Positions 1 to 5,939 of a stretch of 11,193 nt of DNA are shown here, piece after piece. Each line of letters opens with the position of its first letter. Position 1 is the first letter of the stretch. Where the stretch lies: the NCBI GenBank assembly GCA_900770255.1, contig CAAGJN010000002.1, positions 1 through 11,193 on the forward strand, given 5' to 3'. Below the pieces are notes generated by a model, which saw only the letters and a list, made by a program, of their open reading frames with translations, did not search any database and was not told where the DNA came from. The position numbers and the translations under genes are program-made. The DNA comes from Clostridia bacterium (GTDB lineage Bacteria > Bacillota > Clostridia > Oscillospirales > Acutalibacteraceae).

Positions 1-401
1 AGCCTGATGTCCACGCCGGTGTCGCGAAGTCCGCAGCGGAGGTAAAACTCCTTTCTGCGAACGGTGAGAGGTTTGCTTTCGTCGGGCTTTTCTATCTCAA
101 GCAGCAGCCGGCGGCGCGGGAAGGTGTTGGTGAACGCCGAGATCACCTTTGAACCGATGCCCTGACCGCGCTTTGTGCCGTCAACCGCAAGGTATAGCAG
201 CAATACCGTTCTGCTGTTGCTGACGGTCACCGCCATTGCACAGGGCTCGCTGTTTTCGATCGCCGTTAAAATGCGTATTTTTCCCTTTCGCTGAAGCCTC
301 TCGAGCGTTGAAAACGGCATACGCTCTCTGAGCGGAAACGCCTCGCGGTAGAGCTCCTTTATATATTTGATATCATGTGTCTGTGCGTCGCGTAAAAGCA
401 T
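1..401 (-). CDS. GNAT-family N-acetyltransferase (partial, C-terminus cut by window edge)
   Basis: The reading frame begins at an ATG (bases 401-399, minus strand) behind a GAGGAGA ribosome binding site and runs off the left edge, so 133 residues are visible. The start MLLRDAQTHD followed by a helix is typical of GNAT enzymes, and RGQGIGS at about residues 78-84 is the acetyl-CoA pyrophosphate-binding loop (motif A, consensus R/Q-x-x-G-x-G/A). The segment before it (TVLLLYLAVD) is the usual beta-4 strand. Later, FYLRCGL at about 119-125 matches the motif B region (FYxKxGF). The family transfers acetyl from acetyl-CoA to a small molecule or protein amine; the substrate cannot be read from sequence. 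It starts 16 nt after the azlD stop, so it is probably the third gene of the azlC-azlD transcript. Assignment to the superfamily is firm; specific function is unknown. Confidence 0.85.
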   Translation of the reverse strand, partial: MLLRDAQTHDIKYIKELYREAFPLRERMPFSTLERLQRKGKIRILTAIENSEPCAMAVTVSNSRTVLLLYLAVDGTKRGQGIGSKVISAFTNTFPRRRLLLEIEKPDESKPLTVRRKEFYLRCGLRDTGVDIR

Positions 402-417
402 TTTGCTTCTCCTCAGT

Positions 418-741
418 TTATATTATAAATTTTATGATAAGCTCGGTGATAAACACCGCTGCGCATGAGGCGGCGGCGACGGTCAGCAATCCGCGCTCAA
501 ACCAGGCGAGTATCAGCGCGACGATAAATCCGGCTATGGCGCCGGGCAGACTCGCGGTCGATGAGAATATCGCGGGCACCGTCATGACGGCGAGCACCGC
601 GTAGGGGACATAGTAGAGAAACGAGAGTATAAACCGGTTTTCGATTTTTTTCTTGACGAGCACAAGCGGAATCATGCGCACAAGATATGTAACGCCCGCC
701 GTGACGGCAAGACCCGCGAAGAACGAGGTCAGGTTATTCAT
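418..741 (-). CDS. azlD: AzlD-family branched-chain amino acid transport subunit
   Basis: A 107-residue, strongly hydrophobic protein with about four membrane segments (roughly residues 5-25, 38-58, 65-82 and 86-106). The N-terminal segment followed by TYLVRMIPLVLVKKK and then YYVPYAVLAVMTVPAIF is characteristic of AzlD, the small partner of AzlC. In Bacillus subtilis AzlC and AzlD together export branched-chain amino acids and their analogues (for example 4-azaleucine); the related YgaZ/YgaH pair of E. coli exports valine. The ATG overlaps the end of azlC by 8 nt and is preceded by a near-perfect AAGGAGGTGA ribosome binding site inside azlC, so the two genes are probably translationally coupled. 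Length is normal for the family. Substrate range is inferred from the family only. Confidence 0.93.
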   Translation of the reverse strand: MNNLTSFFAGLAVTAGVTYLVRMIPLVLVKKKIENRFILSFLYYVPYAVLAVMTVPAIFSSTASLPGAIAGFIVALILAWFERGLLTVAAASCAAVFITELIIKFII

Positions 742-1459
742 CGGCGCTCACCTCCTTTTCGGGCTCGACAGGGGCGACGGCGGCGAACAGCGCGCTCGCC
801 GCGACAGCGCAGATGATTATTGCGAAACCGCCCGGGACTTTTGAGAGAATAGGGACGAAATTGAACGCGCAGCTCAGGGCAACCGCCGTGAGGATGCACA
901 GTGCCGTGGGAAGACTCTTTTTTGCAGGCGGCACGATGATCGCGATGAACATGCCGTAAATCGCAATGCCGAGCGCCGAGACGAGCATGTCCGGCAAAAT
1001 ACTGCCGGCGACCGCGCCGAGCAGAGTGCCGAGGCTCCAGCCGAGATAGGGCGTGAGCGTAAGACCGTACAGGTACTTTCTGCCAAGCGGCGAGCCCTTT
1101 GATATCGCGACAGCGAACACTTCGTCGGTGTTGACGAAGGCTATCAGAAAGCGGTCGATCAGACGCACGGAGCTTCCGAGTTTCTGCGAGAGCGAGACGG
1201 ACATGAGCGAGTAGCGCATATTGATGACGAACTGCGTCAGCGCAAGCTCAAACAGCGACCCGCCAGAGGCAATTATCGGCACTGCGGCGAGCTGACCCGC
1301 CGAGGTGACGTTCGTCATGGATATCAGCACCGCCTCCCAGGCCGAAAGCCCGTTGCCGACTGTGAATATTCCGAATGCAAAGGCGACTGACAGATAGCCC
1401 AGACATATCGGCACGCCGTCGCGCAGCCCTTGAGTAAAGCTGTTGTTTTCGTTTTCCAT
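734..1459 (-). CDS. azlC: AzlC-family branched-chain amino acid exporter, large subunit
   Basis: A 241-residue polytopic membrane protein. Recognisable AzlC features are the N-terminal block GLRDGVPICLGYLSVAFAFG (residues 11-30), the segment MTNVTSAGQLAAV (48-60), the conserved N-M-R-Y motif at 80-83, and TDE at 111-113 followed by several further membrane segments to about residue 229. The tail (230-241) is acidic and cytosolic-looking. With AzlD it forms an exporter for branched-chain amino acids in the cytoplasmic membrane. The start ATG has GGAG eight bases upstream. It heads an operon azlC-azlD-GNAT on the minus strand. The nearest convincing promoter (1700-1729) would give a leader over 200 nt long, described separately. 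No Lrp/AzlB-like or LysR-type regulator gene is visible next to it. Confidence 0.94.
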   Translation of the reverse strand: MENENNSFTQGLRDGVPICLGYLSVAFAFGIFTVGNGLSAWEAVLISMTNVTSAGQLAAVPIIASGGSLFELALTQFVINMRYSLMSVSLSQKLGSSVRLIDRFLIAFVNTDEVFAVAISKGSPLGRKYLYGLTLTPYLGWSLGTLLGAVAGSILPDMLVSALGIAIYGMFIAIIVPPAKKSLPTALCILTAVALSCAFNFVPILSKVPGGFAIIICAVAASALFAAVAPVEPEKEVSADE

Positions 1460-1699
1460 ATTCTCTTCTCCACACCGATTTTATTTTTTGAAAAATGAGA
1501 GTATATATACTGTGAGCCGTACAGTGAGCGCCAAGGCAATATTAAAAAAGCAAAGTTTTTCAAGACGTATTTTATGAGCCTTTTCCTGAGCGGCTTATAT
1601 TGACGCAGAGCTGAGAAAGCTTTATCCGTGACGGAGGGGCTGTCCGCGCAAAAAAAAATAAAAATTTTTTATCACAGTCTCTGCCGGGCACTGATGATA

Positions 1700-1729
1700 A
1701 TTATAGCACACATAAAGCATAAATGACAG
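1700..1729 (-). promoter_or_regulatory. Candidate sigma-A promoter for the azlC operon
   Basis: On the minus strand a perfect TATAAT (-10, bases 1705-1700) is preceded by TG one base upstream (TGCTATAAT, an extended -10). An 18-bp spacer leads to CTGTCA (1729-1724), a 4/6 match to TTGACA. Transcription would start near 1693. It is the best minus-strand promoter in the intergenic region. A weaker alternative, TTGGCG with a 19-bp spacer to TATATA, lies much nearer azlC around 1502-1532. Confidence 0.55.
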
Positions 1730-1794
1730 CCCGGAGAAATATAAAAATAAGTCGGGAATAAAATAAACAAATAGTAAATTTGCTTAAATTGAGG

Positions 1795-1823
1795 TTGATG
1801 AAACAGCCTAAAGGTATTATAAT
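1795..1823 (+). promoter_or_regulatory. Sigma-A promoter for pgm
   Basis: TTGATG (1795-1800), a 17-bp spacer, and a perfect TATAAT (1818-1823). The region upstream is very A/T-rich, like an UP element, and holds a small inverted repeat CAAAT-N5-ATTTG at 1768-1782. Transcription would start near 1830, giving a leader of about 57 nt before the pgm ATG at 1887. Confidence 0.8.
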
Positions 1824-1843
1824 AAAAATATATCTATTATCGG

Positions 1844-1863
1844 CGATAAGCTGGAGCTTATCG
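1844..1863 (+). promoter_or_regulatory. Hairpin in the pgm 5' leader
   Basis: CGATAAGC-TGGA-GCTTATCG is a perfect 8-bp stem with a 4-nt loop, starting about 14 nt after the predicted transcription start and ending 7 nt before the AGGAAGGGAG ribosome binding site. It has no following T run, so it is not a terminator. It could stabilise the mRNA 5' end or bind a protein; no known riboswitch is recognised. Confidence 0.6.
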
Positions 1864-1886
1864 GCTTTCAGGAAGGGAGCAGGACA

Positions 1887-3611
1887 ATGAAGCAGGAAAT
1901 AAAAGACCTCTACGACCTCTGGTGCGAAAAGACAGAGGGCTGCAGTGAGCTGCACGACGAGCTCGTGAGTATAAAGGGCAGCGAGGAGGAGATCTCCGAC
2001 AGGTTTTATCGTGCGCTTGAGTTCGGTACCGGCGGCCTGCGCGGAGTGCTCGGCGCGGGCACTAACAGAATGAACGTTTTCACAGTCAACCAGGCGACTC
2101 AGGGACTTGCAGATTTTCTCAAGGGCAAGTATGCCTCCCCGTCAGTCGCCATCGCATATGATTCGAGGATCAACTCGGATGTGTTTGCAAAGGGCGCGGC
2201 GGGCGTGCTCGCGGCCAACGGTATAAAGGTGTATATCTATCCGGAGCTTGTGCCCACGCCGATGCTCTCGTTCGCCATACGCCGCCTCAAGTGCAGCTCC
2301 GGCATCATCATCACTGCGAGCCACAACCCCGCAAAATATAACGGCTACAAGTGCTATTCGCCCGAGGGATATCAGATGACCGATGCGGACGCCGCGGCGA
2401 CCTACGAGTGCATACGAAAAGTCGATATCTTCGACGATGTGCGCACGATGGAGTTTGACAAGGGTATAGAGAGCGGCATGATCGAGTATATTGACAGCAG
2501 CGTCAGCGAGGCGTTTTATGAGTGCGTGCTCTCTCGCAGGGTCAATCCGCAGGTCGTCGAAAAAAGCGGCCTCAAGGTAATATATACTCCCCTCAACGGC
2601 ACGGGCAACAAGCCTGTCCGAGAGGTGCTCAGGCGCGCGGGCTTCGGCGATGTAACGGTCGTCCCGTCGCAGGAGATGCCGGATGGACATTTCCCGACCT
2701 GCCCCTATCCGAACCCTGAGATCCGTCAGGCGTTCGAGGAGTCGCTCAAGCTCGCCGAGGGCAGGGACGTTGATCTGCTCCTCGCGACCGATCCCGACTG
2801 CGACCGCGTCGGCATCGCGGTCAACACCGGCGGCGAGTACCGCCTTATGACCGGCAACGAGGTCGGCGTGCTGCTGACCGACTATGTTCTCTCGTCGATG
2901 AAAGCGGCGGGCGTTTTGCCTGAAAATCCGGTTATAGTCAAATCTTTTGTCACCACCTCGCTCGTCGATCGTGTCGCGGAGAGCTACGGCTGTGCGATAC
3001 ACGACGTTCTCACGGGCTTTAAGTATATCGGCGAGTTCGCGACAAACCTTGAGAGAAAGGGCGAGGGCGACCGCTTTATCCTCGGCATGGAGGAGAGCTA
3101 CGGCTATCTGTCCGGCCTGCACGCAAGAGATAAGGACGCAGTCGTGTCCTCGCTGCTCGTGTGCGAAATGGCTGCGTTCTACAAGGCGCAGGGCAAAACC
3201 CTTGCACAGAAGATGACCGAGCTCTATGAGAAGTACGGCTACTACAAAAACCTCCTGCTCAACTTCACCTTTGAGGGCGAGAGCGGGATGGAGAAGATGA
3301 GCGGAATTATGACCTCGCTCAGAGAGCATGCGCCCGCCGAGATAGCGGGGCTCAGGGTTATCGAGACTGCGGACTACGGAAAGTCCGAGCGCACAGATGT
3401 GCTCACAGGCGAAAAAACGCAGATAAAGCTGCCAAAATCGAACGTGCTCGCGTATAAGCTGCCCGACGGCAACGGCGTTATCGTGCGCCCGTCCGGCACG
3501 GAGCCCAAGCTCAAGGCGTATGTCACCGCCTGTGGCAGGGATGAGCAGTCCGCCCTCGCGCTCGGCGACAGGCTGAGCAGATCAATAGAAGAAATTCTCG
3601 GCGTGAAGTAA
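1887..3611 (+). CDS. pgm: Phosphoglucomutase/phosphomannomutase (alpha-D-phosphohexomutase family)
   Basis: A 574-residue cytosolic enzyme of the alpha-phosphohexomutase superfamily, interconverting hexose 1-phosphate and 6-phosphate and so feeding glycogen, cell wall and exopolysaccharide precursors. All four functional loops are visible. FGTGGLRG is at 46-53. TASHNP is at 143-148, with Ser145 as the phosphorylated catalytic serine. The metal-binding DPDCDR is at 302-307. The sugar-binding EESYG is at 402-406, just after GFKYIGE (377-383). The phosphate-binding RPSGTEPK is at 524-531. Length and architecture fit the PgcA-like group common in Firmicutes, which often accepts both glucose and mannose phosphates; specificity cannot be settled here. 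The ATG has a strong AGGAAGGGAG ribosome binding site and its own promoter. The microprotein gene at 3639 follows after 27 nt and may share the transcript. The long antisense frame across it is a GC-driven shadow. Confidence 0.95.
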   Translation: MKQEIKDLYDLWCEKTEGCSELHDELVSIKGSEEEISDRFYRALEFGTGGLRGVLGAGTNRMNVFTVNQATQGLADFLKGKYASPSVAIAYDSRINSDVFAKGAAGVLAANGIKVYIYPELVPTPMLSFAIRRLKCSSGIIITASHNPAKYNGYKCYSPEGYQMTDADAAATYECIRKVDIFDDVRTMEFDKGIESGMIEYIDSSVSEAFYECVLSRRVNPQVVEKSGLKVIYTPLNGTGNKPVREVLRRAGFGDVTVVPSQEMPDGHFPTCPYPNPEIRQAFEESLKLAEGRDVDLLLATDPDCDRVGIAVNTGGEYRLMTGNEVGVLLTDYVLSSMKAAGVLPENPVIVKSFVTTSLVDRVAESYGCAIHDVLTGFKYIGEFATNLERKGEGDRFILGMEESYGYLSGLHARDKDAVVSSLLVCEMAAFYKAQGKTLAQKMTELYEKYGYYKNLLLNFTFEGESGMEKMSGIMTSLREHAPAEIAGLRVIETADYGKSERTDVLTGEKTQIKLPKSNVLAYKLPDGNGVIVRPSGTEPKLKAYVTACGRDEQSALALGDRLSRSIEEILGVK

Positions 3612-3638
3612 AAGCCGGTAATTGAAAGGATGATAAAG

Positions 3639-3857
3639 ATGCAGAAAAGAGGTTTTTGGACAAGGGTTGTTGCCATCGTTATGGCGGTGCTCATGGTCAT
3701 AGGCGTTGCAGCCGCGGCAATAACTGCATTCGCAGCCGAGGCGGTTCCGATGACGGGACAGGACACGTCGAATACGAAGTGGATAATCATCGCGGCAGTC
3801 GCGGCGGTGGTCGTGATACTTGTGTGCGTGATCGTGCCAAAGGCAAAGAAAAAGTAA
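3639..3857 (+). CDS. Microprotein with signal peptide and a C-terminal xPxTG-like sorting/membrane segment
   Basis: This 72-residue product consists almost wholly of targeting signals. I chose the ATG at 3639 because AAAGGA ends 8 bases upstream; the in-frame ATG at 3630 has no room for a ribosome binding site. The N-terminus MQKRGFWTR is basic, followed by a hydrophobic core and a likely signal peptidase I site at AFA-AE (about residues 30-34). Almost directly after it comes V-P-M-T-G, then QDTSNTK, a hydrophobic run WIIIAAVAAVVVILVCVIV and the basic tail PKAKKK. That is the layout of a sortase cell-wall sorting signal (xPxTG, membrane span, charged tail). If both cuts occur, only about seven residues remain. 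It could instead be a two-span membrane microprotein with no sortase involvement. It lies 27 nt after pgm and is followed by a strong terminator. I know of no named family. Confidence 0.8.
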   Translation: MQKRGFWTRVVAIVMAVLMVIGVAAAAITAFAAEAVPMTGQDTSNTKWIIIAAVAAVVVILVCVIVPKAKKK

Positions 3858-3870
3858 AGAAACGGTTTTT

Positions 3871-3903
3871 GCAGGGATTCTCAACGGAGGATCCCTGCTT
3901 TTT
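3871..3903 (+). terminator. Rho-independent terminator after pgm and the microprotein
   Basis: GCAGGGATTCTC-AACG-GAGGATCCCTGC forms a 12-bp stem with one T-G wobble and a 4-nt loop, followed directly by TTTTT. It starts 13 nt after the microprotein stop codon. This is a strong intrinsic terminator. Confidence 0.93.
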
Positions 3904-3904
3904 C

Positions 3905-3920
3905 GCGGCCGCGCGGCCGC
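3905..3920. repeat. 16-bp perfect GC palindrome (two abutting NotI sites)
   Basis: GCGGCCGCGCGGCCGC is its own reverse complement and consists of two adjacent GCGGCCGC units. It lies just past the terminator T run, in otherwise mixed-composition intergenic DNA. It may be a protein site, a second hairpin, or chance in a GC-rich genome. Confidence 0.6.
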
Positions 3921-3942
3921 ATTGGTTTACAGCGGGCGTTGA

Positions 3943-4020
3943 CGGCACAAGGTGTTCTCTTTCTCAGCTTCGATGTTTTTCCTGCATTTATAAGTTCTTT
4001 TTACTTTTCACCTTGTGCCG
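3943..4020. repeat. 12-bp perfect inverted repeat with a 54-bp interval, overlapping the GNAT promoter
   Basis: CGGCACAAGGTG at 3943-3954 is the exact reverse complement of CACCTTGTGCCG at 4009-4020. The interval is AT-rich and pyrimidine-rich on this strand. The right arm sits between the candidate -35 and -10 elements of the promoter for the GNAT-VOC-nth operon. Arm centres are 66 bp apart. Neither arm is palindromic alone. Confidence 0.7.
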
Positions 4021-4033
4021 AATATGATATAAT
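4005..4033 (+). promoter_or_regulatory. Extended -10 promoter for the GNAT-VOC-nth operon
   Basis: TGATATAAT at 4025-4033 is a perfect extended -10 element (TG, one base, TATAAT). A weak -35, TTTTCA (4005-4010, 4/6), lies 17 bp upstream. Transcription would start near 4040, leaving about 24 nt before the ATG at 4064 with AGGAG at 4050-4054. The inverted-repeat arm at 4009-4020 occupies the spacer, so a protein bound there would compete with RNA polymerase. Confidence 0.72.
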
Positions 4034-4063
4034 CAAGCTATATACAGATAGGAGTGTTGGACT

Positions 4064-4570
4064 ATGACAAAGCTTAAAAAATTCGGTATGAAATACAGGG
4101 ACGAGACAGTTGAGCGCACGGCAAGGTATTTCGGCTTTGTGGGCGGGCTGCATATCGGCGCGGACAAGCCCGACGAGGACAGGATGAAGGCCGCCAGAAG
4201 GACCGTCAAGGAGTGGACTCGCGGGAACGATGAGCTCTATGTGATAGTTGAGGATAAGGAGACGGTCGGCTTTGTTCACATAAACTATCGCAGAGGAAAA
4301 GCCGCGTGGATAGAGGACATCTATGTTGACGAAAATAAGCGCGGGCAAGGGATCGCCACGCGTGTGATAGGTCTTGCAGAGGAGAAGATAAAGGGGCACA
4401 AGGGCTGCGCCGCGGTCTGCCTTGACGCGGCTCCCGACAATAAGGCGGCGCTCGCGCTCTACCATAAGCTCGGCTATATCACACTCGGCAGGATAACCGT
4501 GATCAAAGAGATCTATAAAAACAACAGAACGAATGAAACCGAGCTGTTCGGTATGACATATAAGTATTGA
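4064..4570 (+). CDS. GNAT-family N-acetyltransferase
   Basis: A 168-residue cytosolic GNAT enzyme. The core beta strands are VGFVHINYRR (68-77) and IEDIYVDE (83-90). They are followed by the acetyl-CoA loop RGQGIATR (93-100) and motif B NKAALALYHKLGY (126-138), whose tyrosine is the usual general-acid position in the family. The N-terminal 60 residues carry the substrate-binding helices and are basic. The arrangement resembles RimI-like or small-molecule GNATs, but the substrate cannot be assigned. The ATG at 4064 has AGGAG 9 nt upstream. The next gene (VOC protein) starts 9 nt after the stop codon, so it opens a three-gene operon ending with nth. It is not a duplicate of the partial GNAT at 1-401; the two share only the family motifs. 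Confidence 0.9.
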   Translation: MTKLKKFGMKYRDETVERTARYFGFVGGLHIGADKPDEDRMKAARRTVKEWTRGNDELYVIVEDKETVGFVHINYRRGKAAWIEDIYVDENKRGQGIATRVIGLAEEKIKGHKGCAAVCLDAAPDNKAALALYHKLGYITLGRITVIKEIYKNNRTNETELFGMTYKY

Positions 4571-4579
4571 GGGAGCGCT

Positions 4580-4948
4580 ATGGACTATAAATTTAACCAC
4601 TTCAACTTTAACGTCAGGGATCTTGACGCGAGCATAAAATTTTATGCCGACGCGCTGGGACTCAGAGAGATAAGGCGCAAGAGCGCCTCCGACGGTTCGT
4701 TCACCATCGCATTTTTAGGCGACGGCAGCGGCGCTTTTTCGCTGGAGCTCACTTGCCTTAAGGATCACCCGCAGGCCTATGACCTCGGCGAGTGCGAGTT
4801 CCATCTCGCACTTATGACCGATGACTACGCCGCCTCCCTTGAGAAGCACAGGGCGATGGGCTGCGTGTGTTATATCAATGAGAGCATGGGGATATACTTT
4901 ATCTCCGACCCTGACGGCTACTGGATAGAGATAATTCCGCAGAGGTAA
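4580..4948 (+). CDS. VOC-superfamily protein, glyoxalase I-like
   Basis: A 122-residue protein made of two beta-alpha-beta-beta-beta units, the normal size for a single vicinal-oxygen-chelate domain. The first unit opens NHFNFNVRDLDASIKFYADA and the second starts near residue 72 (CEFHLALMTDDYAASLEKH). The four metal positions of glyoxalase I appear conserved: His7, Glu56 (in FSLELT), His75 (in EFHLAL) and Glu117 (in YWIEIIP). This order and spacing match the E. coli enzyme's H5/E56/H74/E122. A metal-dependent lyase or thiol-adduct role is therefore likely. Because many Clostridia lack glutathione, the true substrate may be another thiol adduct or an unrelated metabolite. The gene is 9 nt after the GNAT and 4 nt before nth, with GGGAG just upstream of the ATG. 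Confidence 0.9.
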   Translation: MDYKFNHFNFNVRDLDASIKFYADALGLREIRRKSASDGSFTIAFLGDGSGAFSLELTCLKDHPQAYDLGECEFHLALMTDDYAASLEKHRAMGCVCYINESMGIYFISDPDGYWIEIIPQR

Positions 4949-4952
4949 GATT

Positions 4953-5588
4953 ATGACAAAAAAGCAAAAGGCCGCCCTCGCTGTGGCGGCGCTTGAAAAA
5001 GAATATCCGGATGCGATCTGCTCGCTGAGCGAAACCGAGCCCTACAGGCTGCTTATCGCCGTGCGGCTCTCGGCTCAGTGCACCGACGCGCGCGTAAATC
5101 TTGTGACACCGGTGCTGTTTGAGCGTTTTCCGACGCTCGAGAGCCTCGCACTCGCCGATGTCGGCGAGGTTGAGAAGATAGTCCATCCGTGCGGCTTTTT
5201 TCGCGCCAAGGCAAACGACATCGTCGCGATGAGCCGCATGCTTATTGAAAACTACGGCGGCAGAGTTCCCGACACCATCGAGGAGCTTGTCAAGCTGCCC
5301 GGAGTCGGGCGAAAAACGGCGAATCTGATTGTCGGCGACGTCTACGGCAAGCCCGCAGTTGTCGCGGATACGCACCTCATCAGGATTTCGAACCTGCTCG
5401 GCCTCGCGGATACAAAGGATCCCGCAAAGGTGGAGAAAGAACTCAAAGCCCTTCTCGATCCCGAGAAGAGCAACGATTTCTGCCACCGCTGTGTGCTGCA
5501 CGGCAGGGCGGTGTGCATTGCGCGCAGACCCAACTGCCCCGCCTGCGTTATGAACGGATTTTGCAGCTATTATTTAAAGCAGAAATGA
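4953..5588 (+). CDS. nth: Endonuclease III (DNA glycosylase/AP lyase)
   Basis: A 211-residue base-excision repair enzyme that removes oxidised pyrimidines and cleaves the abasic strand. The helix-hairpin-helix LPGVGRKTANLIVG spans 115-128 and contains catalytic Lys121. The catalytic aspartate is Asp139 in VADTHLIR. Near the N-terminus LLIAVRLSAQCTD matches the family block. The C-terminal [4Fe-4S] site is complete: Cys188-x6-Cys195-x2-Cys198-x5-Cys204. Length matches E. coli Nth (211 residues). It begins 4 nt after the VOC gene with AGAGG 7 nt before the ATG, and is the last gene of the operon. Its 3' end overlaps the convergent small gene (5574-5837) by 15 nt with no obvious terminator between them. 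Confidence 0.96.
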   Translation: MTKKQKAALAVAALEKEYPDAICSLSETEPYRLLIAVRLSAQCTDARVNLVTPVLFERFPTLESLALADVGEVEKIVHPCGFFRAKANDIVAMSRMLIENYGGRVPDTIEELVKLPGVGRKTANLIVGDVYGKPAVVADTHLIRISNLLGLADTKDPAKVEKELKALLDPEKSNDFCHRCVLHGRAVCIARRPNCPACVMNGFCSYYLKQK

Positions 5589-5837
5589 TATGAGCGCCGT
5601 CACGGCGGCCCCCGCGAGCGCCGCGCCGAGTAATTTTATCGCATAGAGCCATTTACGTTTTTTGAGCCTGCTCGCCGGAGGTATGCCAGCGCTGTCGGCG
5701 ATGATCTCGGCCCGTTCTCTGAGAGTACCTTCGCTTGTTGCGGCGTATTCGGGCTTTATAAAGAACAGCACCTTTTCAAAATATTCGCATTTCGTCTGCG
5801 TTATCTCAATGACCTGACGGTTCACTCCTTTTATCAT
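5574..5837 (-). CDS. Small uncharacterised protein with C-terminal membrane anchor
   Basis: I chose the ATG at 5837 (87 residues) because AAAGGGG stands about 8 nt upstream. The longer frame from 5951 has no ribosome binding site and would add 38 residues with a different, basic composition. The protein opens MIKGVNRQVIEITQTKCEYF, with charged amphipathic sequence to about residue 45. A basic patch RLKKRKW at 57-63 leads into a hydrophobic tail to residue 87 (LYAIKLLGAALAGAAVTALISFLL in pieces), so it is probably tail-anchored with the N-terminal domain in the cytosol. The N-terminal block resembles small uncharacterised proteins I associate with Clostridia, but I cannot name a family with certainty. 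It is convergent with nth, overlapping by 15 nt, and divergent from ogg across the DnaA-box region. Confidence 0.78.
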   Translation of the reverse strand: MIKGVNRQVIEITQTKCEYFEKVLFFIKPEYAATSEGTLRERAEIIADSAGIPPASRLKKRKWLYAIKLLGAALAGAAVTALISFLL

Positions 5838-5939
5838 TTCCTTGACCCCTTTTCTGTGTTTGACGCGGAAACTGCGCGCCGTGGTGATTATTTTTGACTT
5901 GTACGGGGTGAAATATACCGCCGCGGGGGTGAAAAGCCG

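Larger units (their letters stand above)
1460..1886. other. Divergent AT-rich intergenic region between azlC and pgm, including a long azlC leader
   Basis: No convincing gene lies in these 427 bases. On the minus strand, transcription from the 1700-1729 promoter would give a leader of about 235 nt before azlC. Reading that leader I see an A6T5 run followed by a T9 run (about 1651-1668), a short UCCG/CGGA hairpin near 1627-1637, and close to azlC the 5-bp inverted repeat ACTGT-N7-ACAGT at 1507-1523. I see no T-box signature, no known riboswitch core that I recognise, and no leader peptide rich in Leu, Ile or Val with a good ribosome binding site. A bulged inverted repeat (TCT-g-CCGGGC at 1680-1689 with GCCCGGAGA at 1729-1737) brackets the minus-strand -10 element. 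The plus strand holds the pgm promoter and a leader hairpin. Confidence 0.5.

Noticed and set aside
1635..1680. Poly-A/T block as a terminator for the azlC or pgm side
   Set aside because: There is a long T run on the minus strand but no stable GC stem directly before it, and no upstream gene that it would terminate.
1571..1693. Search for T-box or leucine leader peptide before azlC
   Set aside because: No T-box core, no run of Leu, Ile or Val codons behind a ribosome binding site, and the one short GTG-initiated frame is not enriched in branched-chain codons.
2142..3329. 395-codon open frame on the minus strand inside pgm
   Set aside because: It lies wholly antisense to a clear phosphohexomutase with all catalytic motifs, its product is rich in Arg, His, Ala and Leu with no family motif, and it has no sensible start context. 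It is a GC-composition shadow.
3582..3884. Minus-strand His/Arg/Cys-rich 100-codon frame, zinc-binding in appearance
   Set aside because: Antisense to the signal-peptide microprotein and starting within the terminator; the Cys and His residues are not spaced like any zinc motif.
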